From a virus: a stretch of 47,387 nucleotides of DNA. Of this stretch, positions 21,201-29,899 are shown piece by piece. Numbering within the stretch: position 1 is the first letter of the stretch; every line of letters starts with the position of its first letter. The notes under the pieces are model-generated. The model ran no database searches and was not told where the DNA came from. It was given only the letters and a program-made list of their open reading frames with translations. The position numbers and the translations under genes are program-made. Location: IMG/VR virus record IMGVR_UViG_3300028835_000144, positions 1 through 47,387 of that record; one strand, written 5' to 3'.

Positions 21201-23987
21201 AACATCCCCTGTAAACTGCAACTGTCTAGGATTAAGATAACCTTTTAACTGTGCTTTATTTGTACTGACATATACAAGAAAATCTTGCATAGAGCCATCT
21301 TTTGCTAGTAATGCTCCTGTATCAAAACCTGAAGCTACTAACTTCTCTACAGTTTCTAATGGCATATTAGTATATAGAGCTATCTGCTCCATACCATAAC
21401 CAGATCTACTCAATGCTCTAGCATAGTTAGTTTTTTCTCTTATCAAATGCTGTCCAAGTTTTGCTTGAGTTAAATCTACTTCAGGGCCAAGTCCTGCTGG
21501 TACTTTTAATTTAACTCTATCCCCCAGCTTAGATATAAAAGCAGCTTGTAAAGCAGGAAGATCATTAGATGCTATTGTCATCTGCCTAGGCTTACTACGT
21601 ACAACAGAATGCATAGCATCTAGATACTGTCTATCTGCTTCTATTGTATTATGTGCATAAGGATCAAAAGGTTTAGCTCTTTCACTGACTGGACCTGACA
21701 TAGAGAATTTCTTATCAGGTCTATATCCACCAGCTATATCAGCAGCACCTTGAATAATCATAGCTTGTGAACCAGATACGATACCTCTAGTACGGGAATC
21801 ATATACTGCTACTTCATCACCTGGACTAAAATTAGGTAGACCTTCTGATTGTCTATACTGTCTAACAGCCTTGCTATGAATAGCACTAAAGCGGCGCTTA
21901 ATCCTTGGTGCCTTTGCTAGATTATCTGCACTAGAGAATAATATAGTACCAGCTGCTTTAGCATATCTCCTAGTAGAACTACTTATAGCTATCTCAGCAC
22001 CAGAGAATCCAGCAATCTGTAGAAACTGCTGTGCTTCTGGCGAGGTAATAGTAGCAGGAGATGTAAGATCTAATCCCTCTGCGAATTGCTCTCTACCTTC
22101 TTTAGTAGTAGCTCTTCTAAAGGCAGGAGACAACTGTTCAAGATCTTTAAAGGTAGCAATACGAGTACCTTTAGGTAATTCAACTAATGCAAAATCTTTT
22201 TGATTAAGATGTGGAAGATCAGACATATCCCTATAACCGATAACAGAAGCCTGTACTCTAGTAGTTCCACTTCTCCTTGTTCTTTGGGCTGTAGGAGCAA
22301 AGCCAACATCTCCATCTACTTGTGCAAATACTTGACGGTTATTAACAGTTCTAGTACCAGCTATCATCTCTGGAGTAGCAGAACTATTCCTGAGTTCTTC
22401 TGATACAAACTGAGATACCTTCTTACTAGACTTTCTTCCTTTATCATATAATCCTTTTAAGGCACCACCAGCTTCCTTACCTAATGTAGTGTGCTTAATA
22501 ATGATATCTACTGGACGGAATCCTTTTTCTAGATGCATAAGAGTAAGAGCATCACGGACAAATCTATTAGTAAGAGAATCTACTGTAGCTAGATTAGCAT
22601 CATTATCCATTATAGTAACAGTGACACCACGATGATCTTCATCAAAAAATATTCTAGTATCTTCTACAAGATTAGGACCATCAAAAATACTACGCCAATT
22701 CTCAGGCTTTATTCCAGCTTCATCTAATCCACCCACTAATTCATCCGGGCGCCGAGTAGGATTTCTACCACGAGTTAACATCTGCCAGTTAGAGACAGCA
22801 GAGCCACCTTCAAAAGCTTCTATAGCTACTTCAGGAGCATTCTTTAATTCCTTAGTACCAACTAAAGTATATCCTATATCTGATACAGCAGCAGGTTCAA
22901 AGCCAGGAGCAGATTGACTAGTAAAGAAATCAAAACCATCAGTTCCAGATATACTTTGCTTTCTTCCACCAGAGACTAGCTGGATTATATGATCCATAGG
23001 AGACATCTTATTAATATCTGTCTCTATACCAGCTGCTACGCCAGGTTCAGATAATGATTTAGTAAAACTCTGAACCCTACCGGACATCATACCGCCAATT
23101 TCTTCTACTAGTTGGCCTTTAATTCTTCTTTGATCCTTCTGTGCAAAGTCAAGAGATCCTTGTTTTCCAGTCCAATCTCTCTTCTCCATCTCTCGTTGCA
23201 CACTTTCTAGGTTAGAACCTATACCAGTTACTTTATCACCTTTAGTACCTATAATGCCAATACGACTCTTATACATACTAAGATCACCAGCCTGTGCTAT
23301 ACCTGCCTCTAGTTCTGCTGCTCTTAATTTGAATGCTCTATTATCCCAGATATATCTTATAGGTGCGAAGACTGTGCCTAGCAAAGTACCGATTACAAAG
23401 TCAGTCTTATCATACTCTTGCATATAAGCATGACCATTATACATTCCTAGCAAGGCAGCTTCAAATGTAGCACCTTCCATAGCTCCTTCCGCTAGACTAA
23501 GGTTACGCCAGGATCGTCTAGCCTTAACATACTGGTCACTCATAATACCACTAGCTTCTACTAGCTTTAGTGCTTGAGTCTTAGCTTGAGCTTTTCTATC
23601 ATATACAGTATGAAAGAGGCGACCAACTGTTCTAGTACCAAAGAGAGTAGCTCCACCAACTTTAGCTATCTTTAATCCCTTAGCAACTAACATACCAGGT
23701 ACAAACAGACCACCTATAAAAGAAGCTAGTTCTACACTAGTTCTATTATTAGCATAAAAATCTGCGGCGTCATTTAATCCAGCCTTAGATAACATATCTG
23801 CGGTAGATGCTTCCATGCTTTCGCCCACGAAACTATTATATAGGCTAGTAGCAATATCAGCTACAATAGCTACAGGTGCATCAATGATATCATCAAACTC
23901 ATAGTCTGCATCTCTATCACCTTGCCATACACGTTCACTCTCGTGTAGCAGATCAAATGCACTAAGCTGATTTACTGGACTTACCAT
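18282..23987 (-). CDS. Giant internal virion / DNA ejection protein (1901 aa)
   Basis: By far the largest product, 1901 residues, mostly helical and hydrophilic with hydrophobic, Gly/Ala-rich segments near residues 88-120 and 195-215. It is last in the virion operon, after two other internal-type proteins, the position of the large ejection proteins of podoviruses that are injected with DNA to span the periplasm. I see no convincing lytic transglycosylase or peptidase motif by eye. The C-terminal 500 residues have repeated amphipathic helices. Alternatives, such as a polyprotein-like structural component, cannot be excluded. It starts 11 bases after the preceding stop. Confidence 0.65.
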   Translation of the reverse strand: MVSPVNQLSAFDLLHESERVWQGDRDADYEFDDIIDAPVAIVADIATSLYNSFVGESMEASTADMLSKAGLNDAADFYANNRTSVELASFIGGLFVPGMLVAKGLKIAKVGGATLFGTRTVGRLFHTVYDRKAQAKTQALKLVEASGIMSDQYVKARRSWRNLSLAEGAMEGATFEAALLGMYNGHAYMQEYDKTDFVIGTLLGTVFAPIRYIWDNRAFKLRAAELEAGIAQAGDLSMYKSRIGIIGTKGDKVTGIGSNLESVQREMEKRDWTGKQGSLDFAQKDQRRIKGQLVEEIGGMMSGRVQSFTKSLSEPGVAAGIETDINKMSPMDHIIQLVSGGRKQSISGTDGFDFFTSQSAPGFEPAAVSDIGYTLVGTKELKNAPEVAIEAFEGGSAVSNWQMLTRGRNPTRRPDELVGGLDEAGIKPENWRSIFDGPNLVEDTRIFFDEDHRGVTVTIMDNDANLATVDSLTNRFVRDALTLMHLEKGFRPVDIIIKHTTLGKEAGGALKGLYDKGRKSSKKVSQFVSEELRNSSATPEMIAGTRTVNNRQVFAQVDGDVGFAPTAQRTRRSGTTRVQASVIGYRDMSDLPHLNQKDFALVELPKGTRIATFKDLEQLSPAFRRATTKEGREQFAEGLDLTSPATITSPEAQQFLQIAGFSGAEIAISSSTRRYAKAAGTILFSSADNLAKAPRIKRRFSAIHSKAVRQYRQSEGLPNFSPGDEVAVYDSRTRGIVSGSQAMIIQGAADIAGGYRPDKKFSMSGPVSERAKPFDPYAHNTIEADRQYLDAMHSVVRSKPRQMTIASNDLPALQAAFISKLGDRVKLKVPAGLGPEVDLTQAKLGQHLIREKTNYARALSRSGYGMEQIALYTNMPLETVEKLVASGFDTGALLAKDGSMQDFLVYVSTNKAQLKGYLNPRQLQFTGDVASAQNLINQRQYTSIDAQIAQNTHRAVIENESMMAASKIPVIGELFEMVRGAPFLQLVKHSNNFASKEVLGNPTVNSRDFALRKLNEQDVGPLGDIITQQGEDFDRVMTRLTKETGEAVHASFDAIRQDPVALVQFGDIDKALLRLPFKDQRKIQFDPESGQFVIGRDKETGAITSALNYVREGKFTDDAIEVKNAALANHFENVWPPIQDLLYSMKEVNHKMVGNPSPTPLGIWHPFYNLQESNIAYIFDGKNVAKARMIVGTSTGDLESQIAKIRTEIDPDLQIIRRAEVDDWNKITSYAQLNDLERADSSLKRSGIIQEATPADERVMARILQGISGEIWKNGRQYMRIAGAELFDNLDRYTKFHKSPQVSNAGTFSQKASKQISTSEVIAKTLLGQNLITDSHLLNTVNNQYSWMIETAGDKLNNIWDDVWKTTKGDLSKANHIELSEKLEEAGIPNPWKGWEDFVTDNPKWQRTDAKNVIARTNSLMATFNLRLWEMAHGVITTMSIPVVIGAELGQRDYGLRYMMEGVKALFDQSDKWKKIRKIGADKGYSKGRIAETVTNAINANMVNPGALSKIEENKLFQLLTMPSDAAEKLARQVSYLTGYKLAISKMGENAAPEMLETFANQFTNRTMGNYTARQRPTMFQGALGATFGLYQTFMLSMFQQTFKFLEKGEFRALRNLVSAQSGMFGIQSLPLFSPINRAIGAYTNDDNSDIVTTAYEVFGDAEDNSRSMAEYMLYGLPSTLFQSAFYTRGELAPRPPINIFAPLTEGQITAAPPLVNTMKQLWDFTWDTGTQVGNALAAGGSPIDAGRAIAEGISLQSMWRPGARMAELVTGHSLDRAGRIIDAESELAANWATFARVMAVRPLQEQVARNLNFTARYYDGKDQENRKVAVRGLRSMVASGMNTDLGPVFQNYIDNGGTAKGWKSVLNDAYLQANKSVALRLADEFRQRREISDILRSYNN

Positions 23988-23998
23988 AAATCTAACCC

Positions 23999-25894
23999 CT
24001 AACGTGGAACATTAGCAGCAGAAGGAATTGCTTGTGGTTGTCTAGACTCTACAGAAAAGCGTTCTATCTTCTTTAATAATATATCAAACATATTTTGTGC
24101 CGCAGGATCATTAGTGCTTAAAGCAGCATTCTTTAATTGCTCTAATACTAATGTAATCTCTTCTTGATTTAAATCATTTAAGAAACTAGACAGTTCACCA
24201 CCCTGACCGCTGGCTATATTAACTGCTTCTTCATCAGTTAAACCAGGATTATTAGCTTTAACAATCCTAGCTCTTGAAGCAAGTAATGCAGGATCTTCAA
24301 CCCGTCCTTGTTGGGCAGCAGTTACAGGAGCAAGTGCTACATCTACTGCTGTTTCTGCGGTTATATTAGCTCTACTATCAGGAGTACCTCCCCCTCCTAT
24401 CATTCTATTTCTTTGCTCTTCTCTTTGTCGTACACCAAATGGCCGGTCTGCAAAGAATCCACCAAACGGTTCTCCTGTTACAGATATATCAGCACCAGCA
24501 ACATCTGTAATACCCATAGCTACTAATTGTTCTTTGAGTAAATCTTGCTTTTGTCTAACTATATCTACTCTAACCATACGGGAACTTATATCATCAGCTA
24601 AAGTATCTATAGTAACTTGATTAATACCCATACCAAATGGAGCACGGGGTTGATTAAATGTAGCCTGCATACCTCTCATATACTCTTTAATTAGCCTGTC
24701 CCTAAATTCTGGGTTCATAGGCGGCATATTAGATATAGCAGTAGTAATTGCTTCTGGCAGATTAGCTTGAGTAGGATCTAGATTAGATTGTAAAGTCTGT
24801 GCAACTCTCCATATCTCATCACTACTAAAACCTTCTCTAACTATAGCTGTTGGTACTGCACGCTTAGCCCAAGTATTAAAGGCATTACCAGTCGCTACAT
24901 CCATAGCATTGCCTACACGATCATTAACCCAAGCTCTAGCTTCTTCAGTATTCATAGGAGGACCACCAAGAGATGTTATTCTTGTTTGTTCTTTTGGTAA
25001 GGCCGCTAGAGCTTCATCCTGTGCCTCATCTAATAGCTTATCCATCTGGGGTATCATTTCTGTAAATGTTTGACCCTGAGCTACGGATAACCTAGACTTA
25101 ATCATAGCTATCATACCATCCCTATCTACATCCTGTACTATAGGTTCATGCCAGGCAAAGAACTTACCTTCCTGCTGACCAGCAAATAGCTTAATCATCT
25201 GTTTATTCTGGGGATTTAAATTATCCCAAGTTTTCTGTATCTGTTGCTTATCCTGTACATTTTCTGCTACTGTTACCATTTCCTGTACATGAACAGGGAT
25301 CTCGGGTTCTATCTCTTCTGCCCTTTCTATTATCTTTTCTAAATTTGCTTTTCTATTCTTTAATGTTAGTATTTCATTATCAATGTCAGCTACTTCAGAA
25401 GCAGTTTTAATAGCCGCATTATTTCTTGCTCTATCCTGTGCTTGTATTAATGAAGCAGTAGCATTCTCTATACGTGCTTGTATTTCAGGTGTTTTAGCTG
25501 CTACAAAATTAAGCTTTGCATCCATGTTAGCTTCATTTAGCTGAGCTAAAGAAGAGGCGACTAAAGGATCTGCGTCAATGTTATCTAAATTCTGTTGAGC
25601 AATTTCATTCTTTCTAATAAGAGCTTCTGTTATACGATCATCTATAGCAAGAACACTACTAAGATCTGGACTAATTTTAAGGGATTGATCAACAGCTATA
25701 CTACCTACTGTATCCTCTAACGGTTGGTTAGGTAGAGTCGTAGGAGTATCTAAGTTCTTTGCAGTAAGAAACTTACGCATATCAGTATCAGAAAAGCTAG
25801 GAACTCCACCTTCAGTAGTTCCTATACCCTGATCTAATAGTCTTTGTAGCCCTTTAGCTACTACTTGTCTATCAAGATTTACAAAGCTTCCCAT
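23999..25894 (-). CDS. Internal virion protein (631 aa), coiled-coil rich
   Basis: 631 residues with several long charged helices, notably residues 60-110 and 150-215, which look like coiled coils, Gln/Asp/Ala-rich, without signal peptide or membrane span. It lies between a Gly-rich protein and the 1901-residue protein at the end of the virion operon, as expected for one of the core/ejection proteins of a podovirus capsid. The C-terminus is polar and ends NVPR. No enzymatic motif recognised. Assignment is by order and composition. Confidence 0.6.
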   Translation of the reverse strand: MGSFVNLDRQVVAKGLQRLLDQGIGTTEGGVPSFSDTDMRKFLTAKNLDTPTTLPNQPLEDTVGSIAVDQSLKISPDLSSVLAIDDRITEALIRKNEIAQQNLDNIDADPLVASSLAQLNEANMDAKLNFVAAKTPEIQARIENATASLIQAQDRARNNAAIKTASEVADIDNEILTLKNRKANLEKIIERAEEIEPEIPVHVQEMVTVAENVQDKQQIQKTWDNLNPQNKQMIKLFAGQQEGKFFAWHEPIVQDVDRDGMIAMIKSRLSVAQGQTFTEMIPQMDKLLDEAQDEALAALPKEQTRITSLGGPPMNTEEARAWVNDRVGNAMDVATGNAFNTWAKRAVPTAIVREGFSSDEIWRVAQTLQSNLDPTQANLPEAITTAISNMPPMNPEFRDRLIKEYMRGMQATFNQPRAPFGMGINQVTIDTLADDISSRMVRVDIVRQKQDLLKEQLVAMGITDVAGADISVTGEPFGGFFADRPFGVRQREEQRNRMIGGGGTPDSRANITAETAVDVALAPVTAAQQGRVEDPALLASRARIVKANNPGLTDEEAVNIASGQGGELSSFLNDLNQEEITLVLEQLKNAALSTNDPAAQNMFDILLKKIERFSVESRQPQAIPSAANVPR

Positions 25895-25901
25895 GATTAA
25901 C

Positions 25902-26939
25902 TCATCCAGTTATAAAGGTATTGCCACCACCACCGCCGCCACCTTCAATAAGATTCTCAGGTGTAAGTCCTAATGCAGCTAACAAGTCTATAGTACCACT
26001 AGCCTGTAAGTTTGTTCTTTCTGTAGGAGTCTCAGTAAGTAGAGCAAGTAATTCTCTACTAACAGGATCTTGCTCAGTGATACCTTGCAATGCTCCACCA
26101 GCCTGTGCTTGTACCGTGGCAAAGTTAGCAATGGCATCTAGTATAACAGCAGCTGTAGTTCCTGCTGTACGGGTAGCTAGATCATTAATAGATAATGCCT
26201 GTAATGCATTCTGAGAAGTACCAGCAGATTCTCCAGCAGCCTGAAGCTGTGGTAATGCTTCTTCTAATGCACGTTGTACAACTAAATCTACAGCAGCAAT
26301 AGATCTGGCTTCAGCATTAGCAGGAGTTAACTGTTGTATTGTATTAAGTAACTCCTGAGCAGCTGCCATTCTAGTTGCACTGTTCTGTTGAGACTGTGGT
26401 GTACCACCAGATTCTACTAGTTGAGCAAGTAGTCCTTCTAATACAGGCTGGAGATCTTCTCTAGTTCTACTTATCTGTGCTCTATCTCCTTCACCTCCTG
26501 GTCCTGCTCCACCTGGACCACCACCGCCACCAGTCTGGAATCTTCTACTAACATCCCCGCTAGACTGAAGTAATCTACTAGGACCAGATAATCCACCTGC
26601 TCCTTCTACTCCAAAGATACCAGCACCTACTCCTGGGATTCTACTGCCAGCACCTCCTGGCCTTCCACCCCCACCTACTCCACCACCTCCAATAAGCTGA
26701 CCACTAGCATCCTCTACACCAGAAGTAAAGCGTAAGAAGCTAGAAAGAATATCATTACCAGAAGTTAATGAACCAGGACCAGAACCGGGTATAGTGCTTA
26801 CTCCACCTGGTCCTCTTCTTCCACCGCTAATTCCAAAGTCTGTATCATTCACTACTCTTTGAATGGCGGCTGCTTTAGCGGCTGCTAGTCTATTTTCTGA
26901 CTCATTAAAAGCTGAGCCAAAGGATGTAAATGTAGCCAT
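25902..26939 (-). CDS. Gly-rich internal virion protein (345 aa)
   Basis: 345 residues in two parts. Residues 1 to about 155 are low-complexity, with runs of Gly, Ser and Pro (GGGGVGGGG, GGGGGPGGAG). Residues 160-340 are Ala/Leu/Gln-rich helices, ending in another poly-Gly run before FITG. Start overlaps the previous stop (ATGA-type). In podoviruses a small, disorder-plus-helix protein commonly precedes the two larger ejection proteins, so this is probably the first of three. The Gly codons are GGA/GGT-biased and the plus strand shows long CCACC runs. Confidence 0.6.
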   Translation of the reverse strand: MATFTSFGSAFNESENRLAAAKAAAIQRVVNDTDFGISGGRRGPGGVSTIPGSGPGSLTSGNDILSSFLRFTSGVEDASGQLIGGGGVGGGGRPGGAGSRIPGVGAGIFGVEGAGGLSGPSRLLQSSGDVSRRFQTGGGGGPGGAGPGGEGDRAQISRTREDLQPVLEGLLAQLVESGGTPQSQQNSATRMAAAQELLNTIQQLTPANAEARSIAAVDLVVQRALEEALPQLQAAGESAGTSQNALQALSINDLATRTAGTTAAVILDAIANFATVQAQAGGALQGITEQDPVSRELLALLTETPTERTNLQASGTIDLLAALGLTPENLIEGGGGGGGNTFITG

Positions 26940-29899
26940 TACTCTTTTCCTAATGGTGAACCCATAAACTCTAAGCTAGTAAGATGATACCTTGGTCCTC
27001 TTACAATGATGTTAAACCATCTAGCTGTAACAGTGGTATACATCGTATGCCCAGCTCTCGTTATTTGCTCTGACCTTAGATTATACGGATCTATTGTCCT
27101 GCGGTCAAGTGACGATTCCAGGATAATACTCGCATTTGGATTCTCTGCGAACTCTGCAAAAATCTCTTGCATCATTGTCATCTTAGACCTGCGCCATCCT
27201 ATCTTACCATAATTAATCCAACTCTCTTCAGGCTGATCATCAAAGAGAGTATGCATACCGTTGATAAGAAGAGCACCTAGTCTAAGTAAGAAGTTATCAT
27301 AAGTAAATCTAGTAACTGCTTCTTCTAATACGGGGTCATAGGTTACTTCATTAATGGGACTAAAGTCTAAGAATAATCTGAAGTCCAAATCTGCTGTACC
27401 CCAGCGTTCTAAGAGCCTATCAAATATTATAGCTCTATTATATGTAGGATAAAGTGGTCCCGGTGCGCCTGTCTGAGTTAGAAATACAGTCTCAGGTAAA
27501 GTTACATCAGGAATAACAGGAACTTCAAAAGGTTGAAAGTCTGCATCTATATCAAAAGGCCATAATCCTTGTTGCAGCAGGCGACCACATTGTGTCCCAT
27601 TAAGGAAGTATTCTAAGAAACTACCAGAGGTTATACCATTATATATGTTAGGACTCTCACCACCAGATATAGGTAAGTCTACTGGACTAAAGGAACCACT
27701 ACCAGGAGCTTGAATAGTCCAACCATTTTGTGCATAGATATCTAATATACCTACTCCTTGTATAACGGAATCCTGATAATATCTTTGCAGTACAGCACCA
27801 GGTAATGCACCATCAGGTCTGGTAATAATAGCTAAAGGAATAGGAGCTAGCTCATTCCTTATAGGAATTTCTGTATCAGCAATAGGAAAGTTTAGAAGCT
27901 CTGGATATAATCTATCTAATTGAAAATCTACAACAGTAGTTTGTTCTATACGATGAATATAGATATCATTAATACCTGCTACATCTAAGCCTACAAACTC
28001 TAAGAAGGTAGTAAAGGTATCAGTTCTTTTAAATTTAGTAGTAGCTCTATTCTTAGGATGTGCTCTAAGATTAGCATATGTACATCTATCAGTAGAAGCA
28101 TTAATAGTAGTAGCAGTAGACCAAAACTGATAACCTGCTTCTGGTGGTGGATCAGCAGAAGTAGATTTAAATCCTAAGTTAATAACAGGATCATATTGCC
28201 AATCTTCTTGTTGTACATCCAGCTGGAAGAAGTTTCTAAATATAGCATCATCAAAGAATTGATTAGGTAAATCCTCATTAAGATAACCTATTCCTTGATT
28301 ACCACCAAGAGCATCTTGTTCACTCACTACAATAGTAGGTCCAGATGTAATATCTCCATCTTTACTACCACCAGTAGTAGGTTCAATAAGCTGTACAGGC
28401 TGGAGTTCAAAGATAGCTCTTATAACTTCTACAGTAGTAGTTCTCTGCTTAGTTGCAAAATCCTCTACTACTAAAGTTCTTATATTAACATAAGATAATT
28501 CTTGTGTATCTTCATCTATAAGTTGAGCTGTATCATAAGTACCTGATTGACTATCATCTAGTATAAGATCATCTACTTCTACAGTAGTAGAAAGTAACTG
28601 AGGTGTAGTATCTCTACTCTTTAATTCATGCTCATACTGTACATTAATAGTATAAGCATCATCATCCTGCATTATCTGCTCATCAAAGAGATGATTAAAA
28701 TTAGCTAAATCTTCTGCTTGCCATACATAGCTTTGATACATTAGGAGTTCATGAGGATCAAAACTAAATCTAGCAAAGGCTGAGATATTAAAATTTCCTT
28801 GATGTGCATCTCTAGTAGCTTGAGTTAATCTATATACTGGACGGGTATATAATGGTACATTAACAAATTCTTGCTCTATAGGATCAACTCTAATAGGTAC
28901 TCCTACAAAGGCACCAGGTACAGTGGCGTCAGTCATATCCATATCGCGCGCTGTAACTTCTACCTTTTCTAATTGAATGAGAGGGAAGTCTTGTGTAGCT
29001 AAACCCCATAGGGTATTTACACTACTTATAGTATCACACTTATCAGGAACCTCTGGAAAGCAATCATAGGGTAGATTATCAAACCAATCCTTTCCAAACG
29101 GATTAATAGCAGTTAGCCATGCAGGAGGATTGTTTAAATATTCTGGATCAAAAGGAAAGCGTTGACGGAAGTATGTAACTGCATCAAGGAAGTTACGCTG
29201 TCTTATAGTTCTAGCAAAATCAACTCCCTCTCCAAATAACCATATTGCAAGGTATCTATTAAGATGATAGGATAATCTAGGACTTTGTTCAAATGATAGA
29301 ATATAGTCTGATACTTCTGGAGCTACTGGTGCAATTCCTCCAGGAGAAGCTTGGACTTGATATAATCCACCATTAGTCCAAGCATAGTGCTTTCCATCAT
29401 CACCTTCTATTACAGAATAATCAGAGAAGATACCCAGATTATCCGATATCTCAAAGAAGTCAAATACCTTTTGGTCTGATGCAACATACTGTGCGCCCAC
29501 GATATTGGCGGTAGTATAGACAATAAATCCCTCAGACGTAGGCAATACATGAATGATATTCCCTTTAAGTGCATCAACCTTAACCACATTAGCTCTAGTC
29601 TTTAAGTCAGGCTCAAAGTCAAGAACATCAGCAGTATCAGACCAATAGATACTATTCTCTGTATCCCAAGCACCGAGGCGACTTCTAGCTTGGAATATAC
29701 CTTCTATCCCTGTCATATTAAGAAAGGTAGGAACGTGCTCTATCATAGTAACATCGCCAGGGACACTGGTATCTGTTTCTAGGATAAAGTCTAAACCTTG
29801 TTGGAATACAAACAACCTGTTACGAACAATAGCTTTCGTAAACTGATTTCTTATACCAGCAGCAGGTGGAGTAATTGGATATATATTTGTCCAAGCCAT
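26939..29899 (-). CDS. Large tail structural protein (986 aa), beta-rich
   Basis: 986 residues, strand-rich and acidic. The first 200 residues (LETDTSVPGDVTM, RSRLGAWDTENSIYWSD, IIHVLPTSEGFIVYTT) have a repeated short-strand and Trp pattern of a beta-propeller-like phage tail component, followed by LNRYLAIWLFGEGVDF. No signal peptide, coiled coil or catalytic motif was recognised. It shares a stop/start overlap with the 982-residue protein upstream, and the pair probably forms the tail tube, nozzle or stopper. The 125-residue product at 33136-33513 has similar character and may be a detached N-terminal piece. Confidence 0.6.
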   Translation of the reverse strand: MAWTNIYPITPPAAGIRNQFTKAIVRNRLFVFQQGLDFILETDTSVPGDVTMIEHVPTFLNMTGIEGIFQARSRLGAWDTENSIYWSDTADVLDFEPDLKTRANVVKVDALKGNIIHVLPTSEGFIVYTTANIVGAQYVASDQKVFDFFEISDNLGIFSDYSVIEGDDGKHYAWTNGGLYQVQASPGGIAPVAPEVSDYILSFEQSPRLSYHLNRYLAIWLFGEGVDFARTIRQRNFLDAVTYFRQRFPFDPEYLNNPPAWLTAINPFGKDWFDNLPYDCFPEVPDKCDTISSVNTLWGLATQDFPLIQLEKVEVTARDMDMTDATVPGAFVGVPIRVDPIEQEFVNVPLYTRPVYRLTQATRDAHQGNFNISAFARFSFDPHELLMYQSYVWQAEDLANFNHLFDEQIMQDDDAYTINVQYEHELKSRDTTPQLLSTTVEVDDLILDDSQSGTYDTAQLIDEDTQELSYVNIRTLVVEDFATKQRTTTVEVIRAIFELQPVQLIEPTTGGSKDGDITSGPTIVVSEQDALGGNQGIGYLNEDLPNQFFDDAIFRNFFQLDVQQEDWQYDPVINLGFKSTSADPPPEAGYQFWSTATTINASTDRCTYANLRAHPKNRATTKFKRTDTFTTFLEFVGLDVAGINDIYIHRIEQTTVVDFQLDRLYPELLNFPIADTEIPIRNELAPIPLAIITRPDGALPGAVLQRYYQDSVIQGVGILDIYAQNGWTIQAPGSGSFSPVDLPISGGESPNIYNGITSGSFLEYFLNGTQCGRLLQQGLWPFDIDADFQPFEVPVIPDVTLPETVFLTQTGAPGPLYPTYNRAIIFDRLLERWGTADLDFRLFLDFSPINEVTYDPVLEEAVTRFTYDNFLLRLGALLINGMHTLFDDQPEESWINYGKIGWRRSKMTMMQEIFAEFAENPNASIILESSLDRRTIDPYNLRSEQITRAGHTMYTTVTARWFNIIVRGPRYHLTSLEFMGSPLGKE

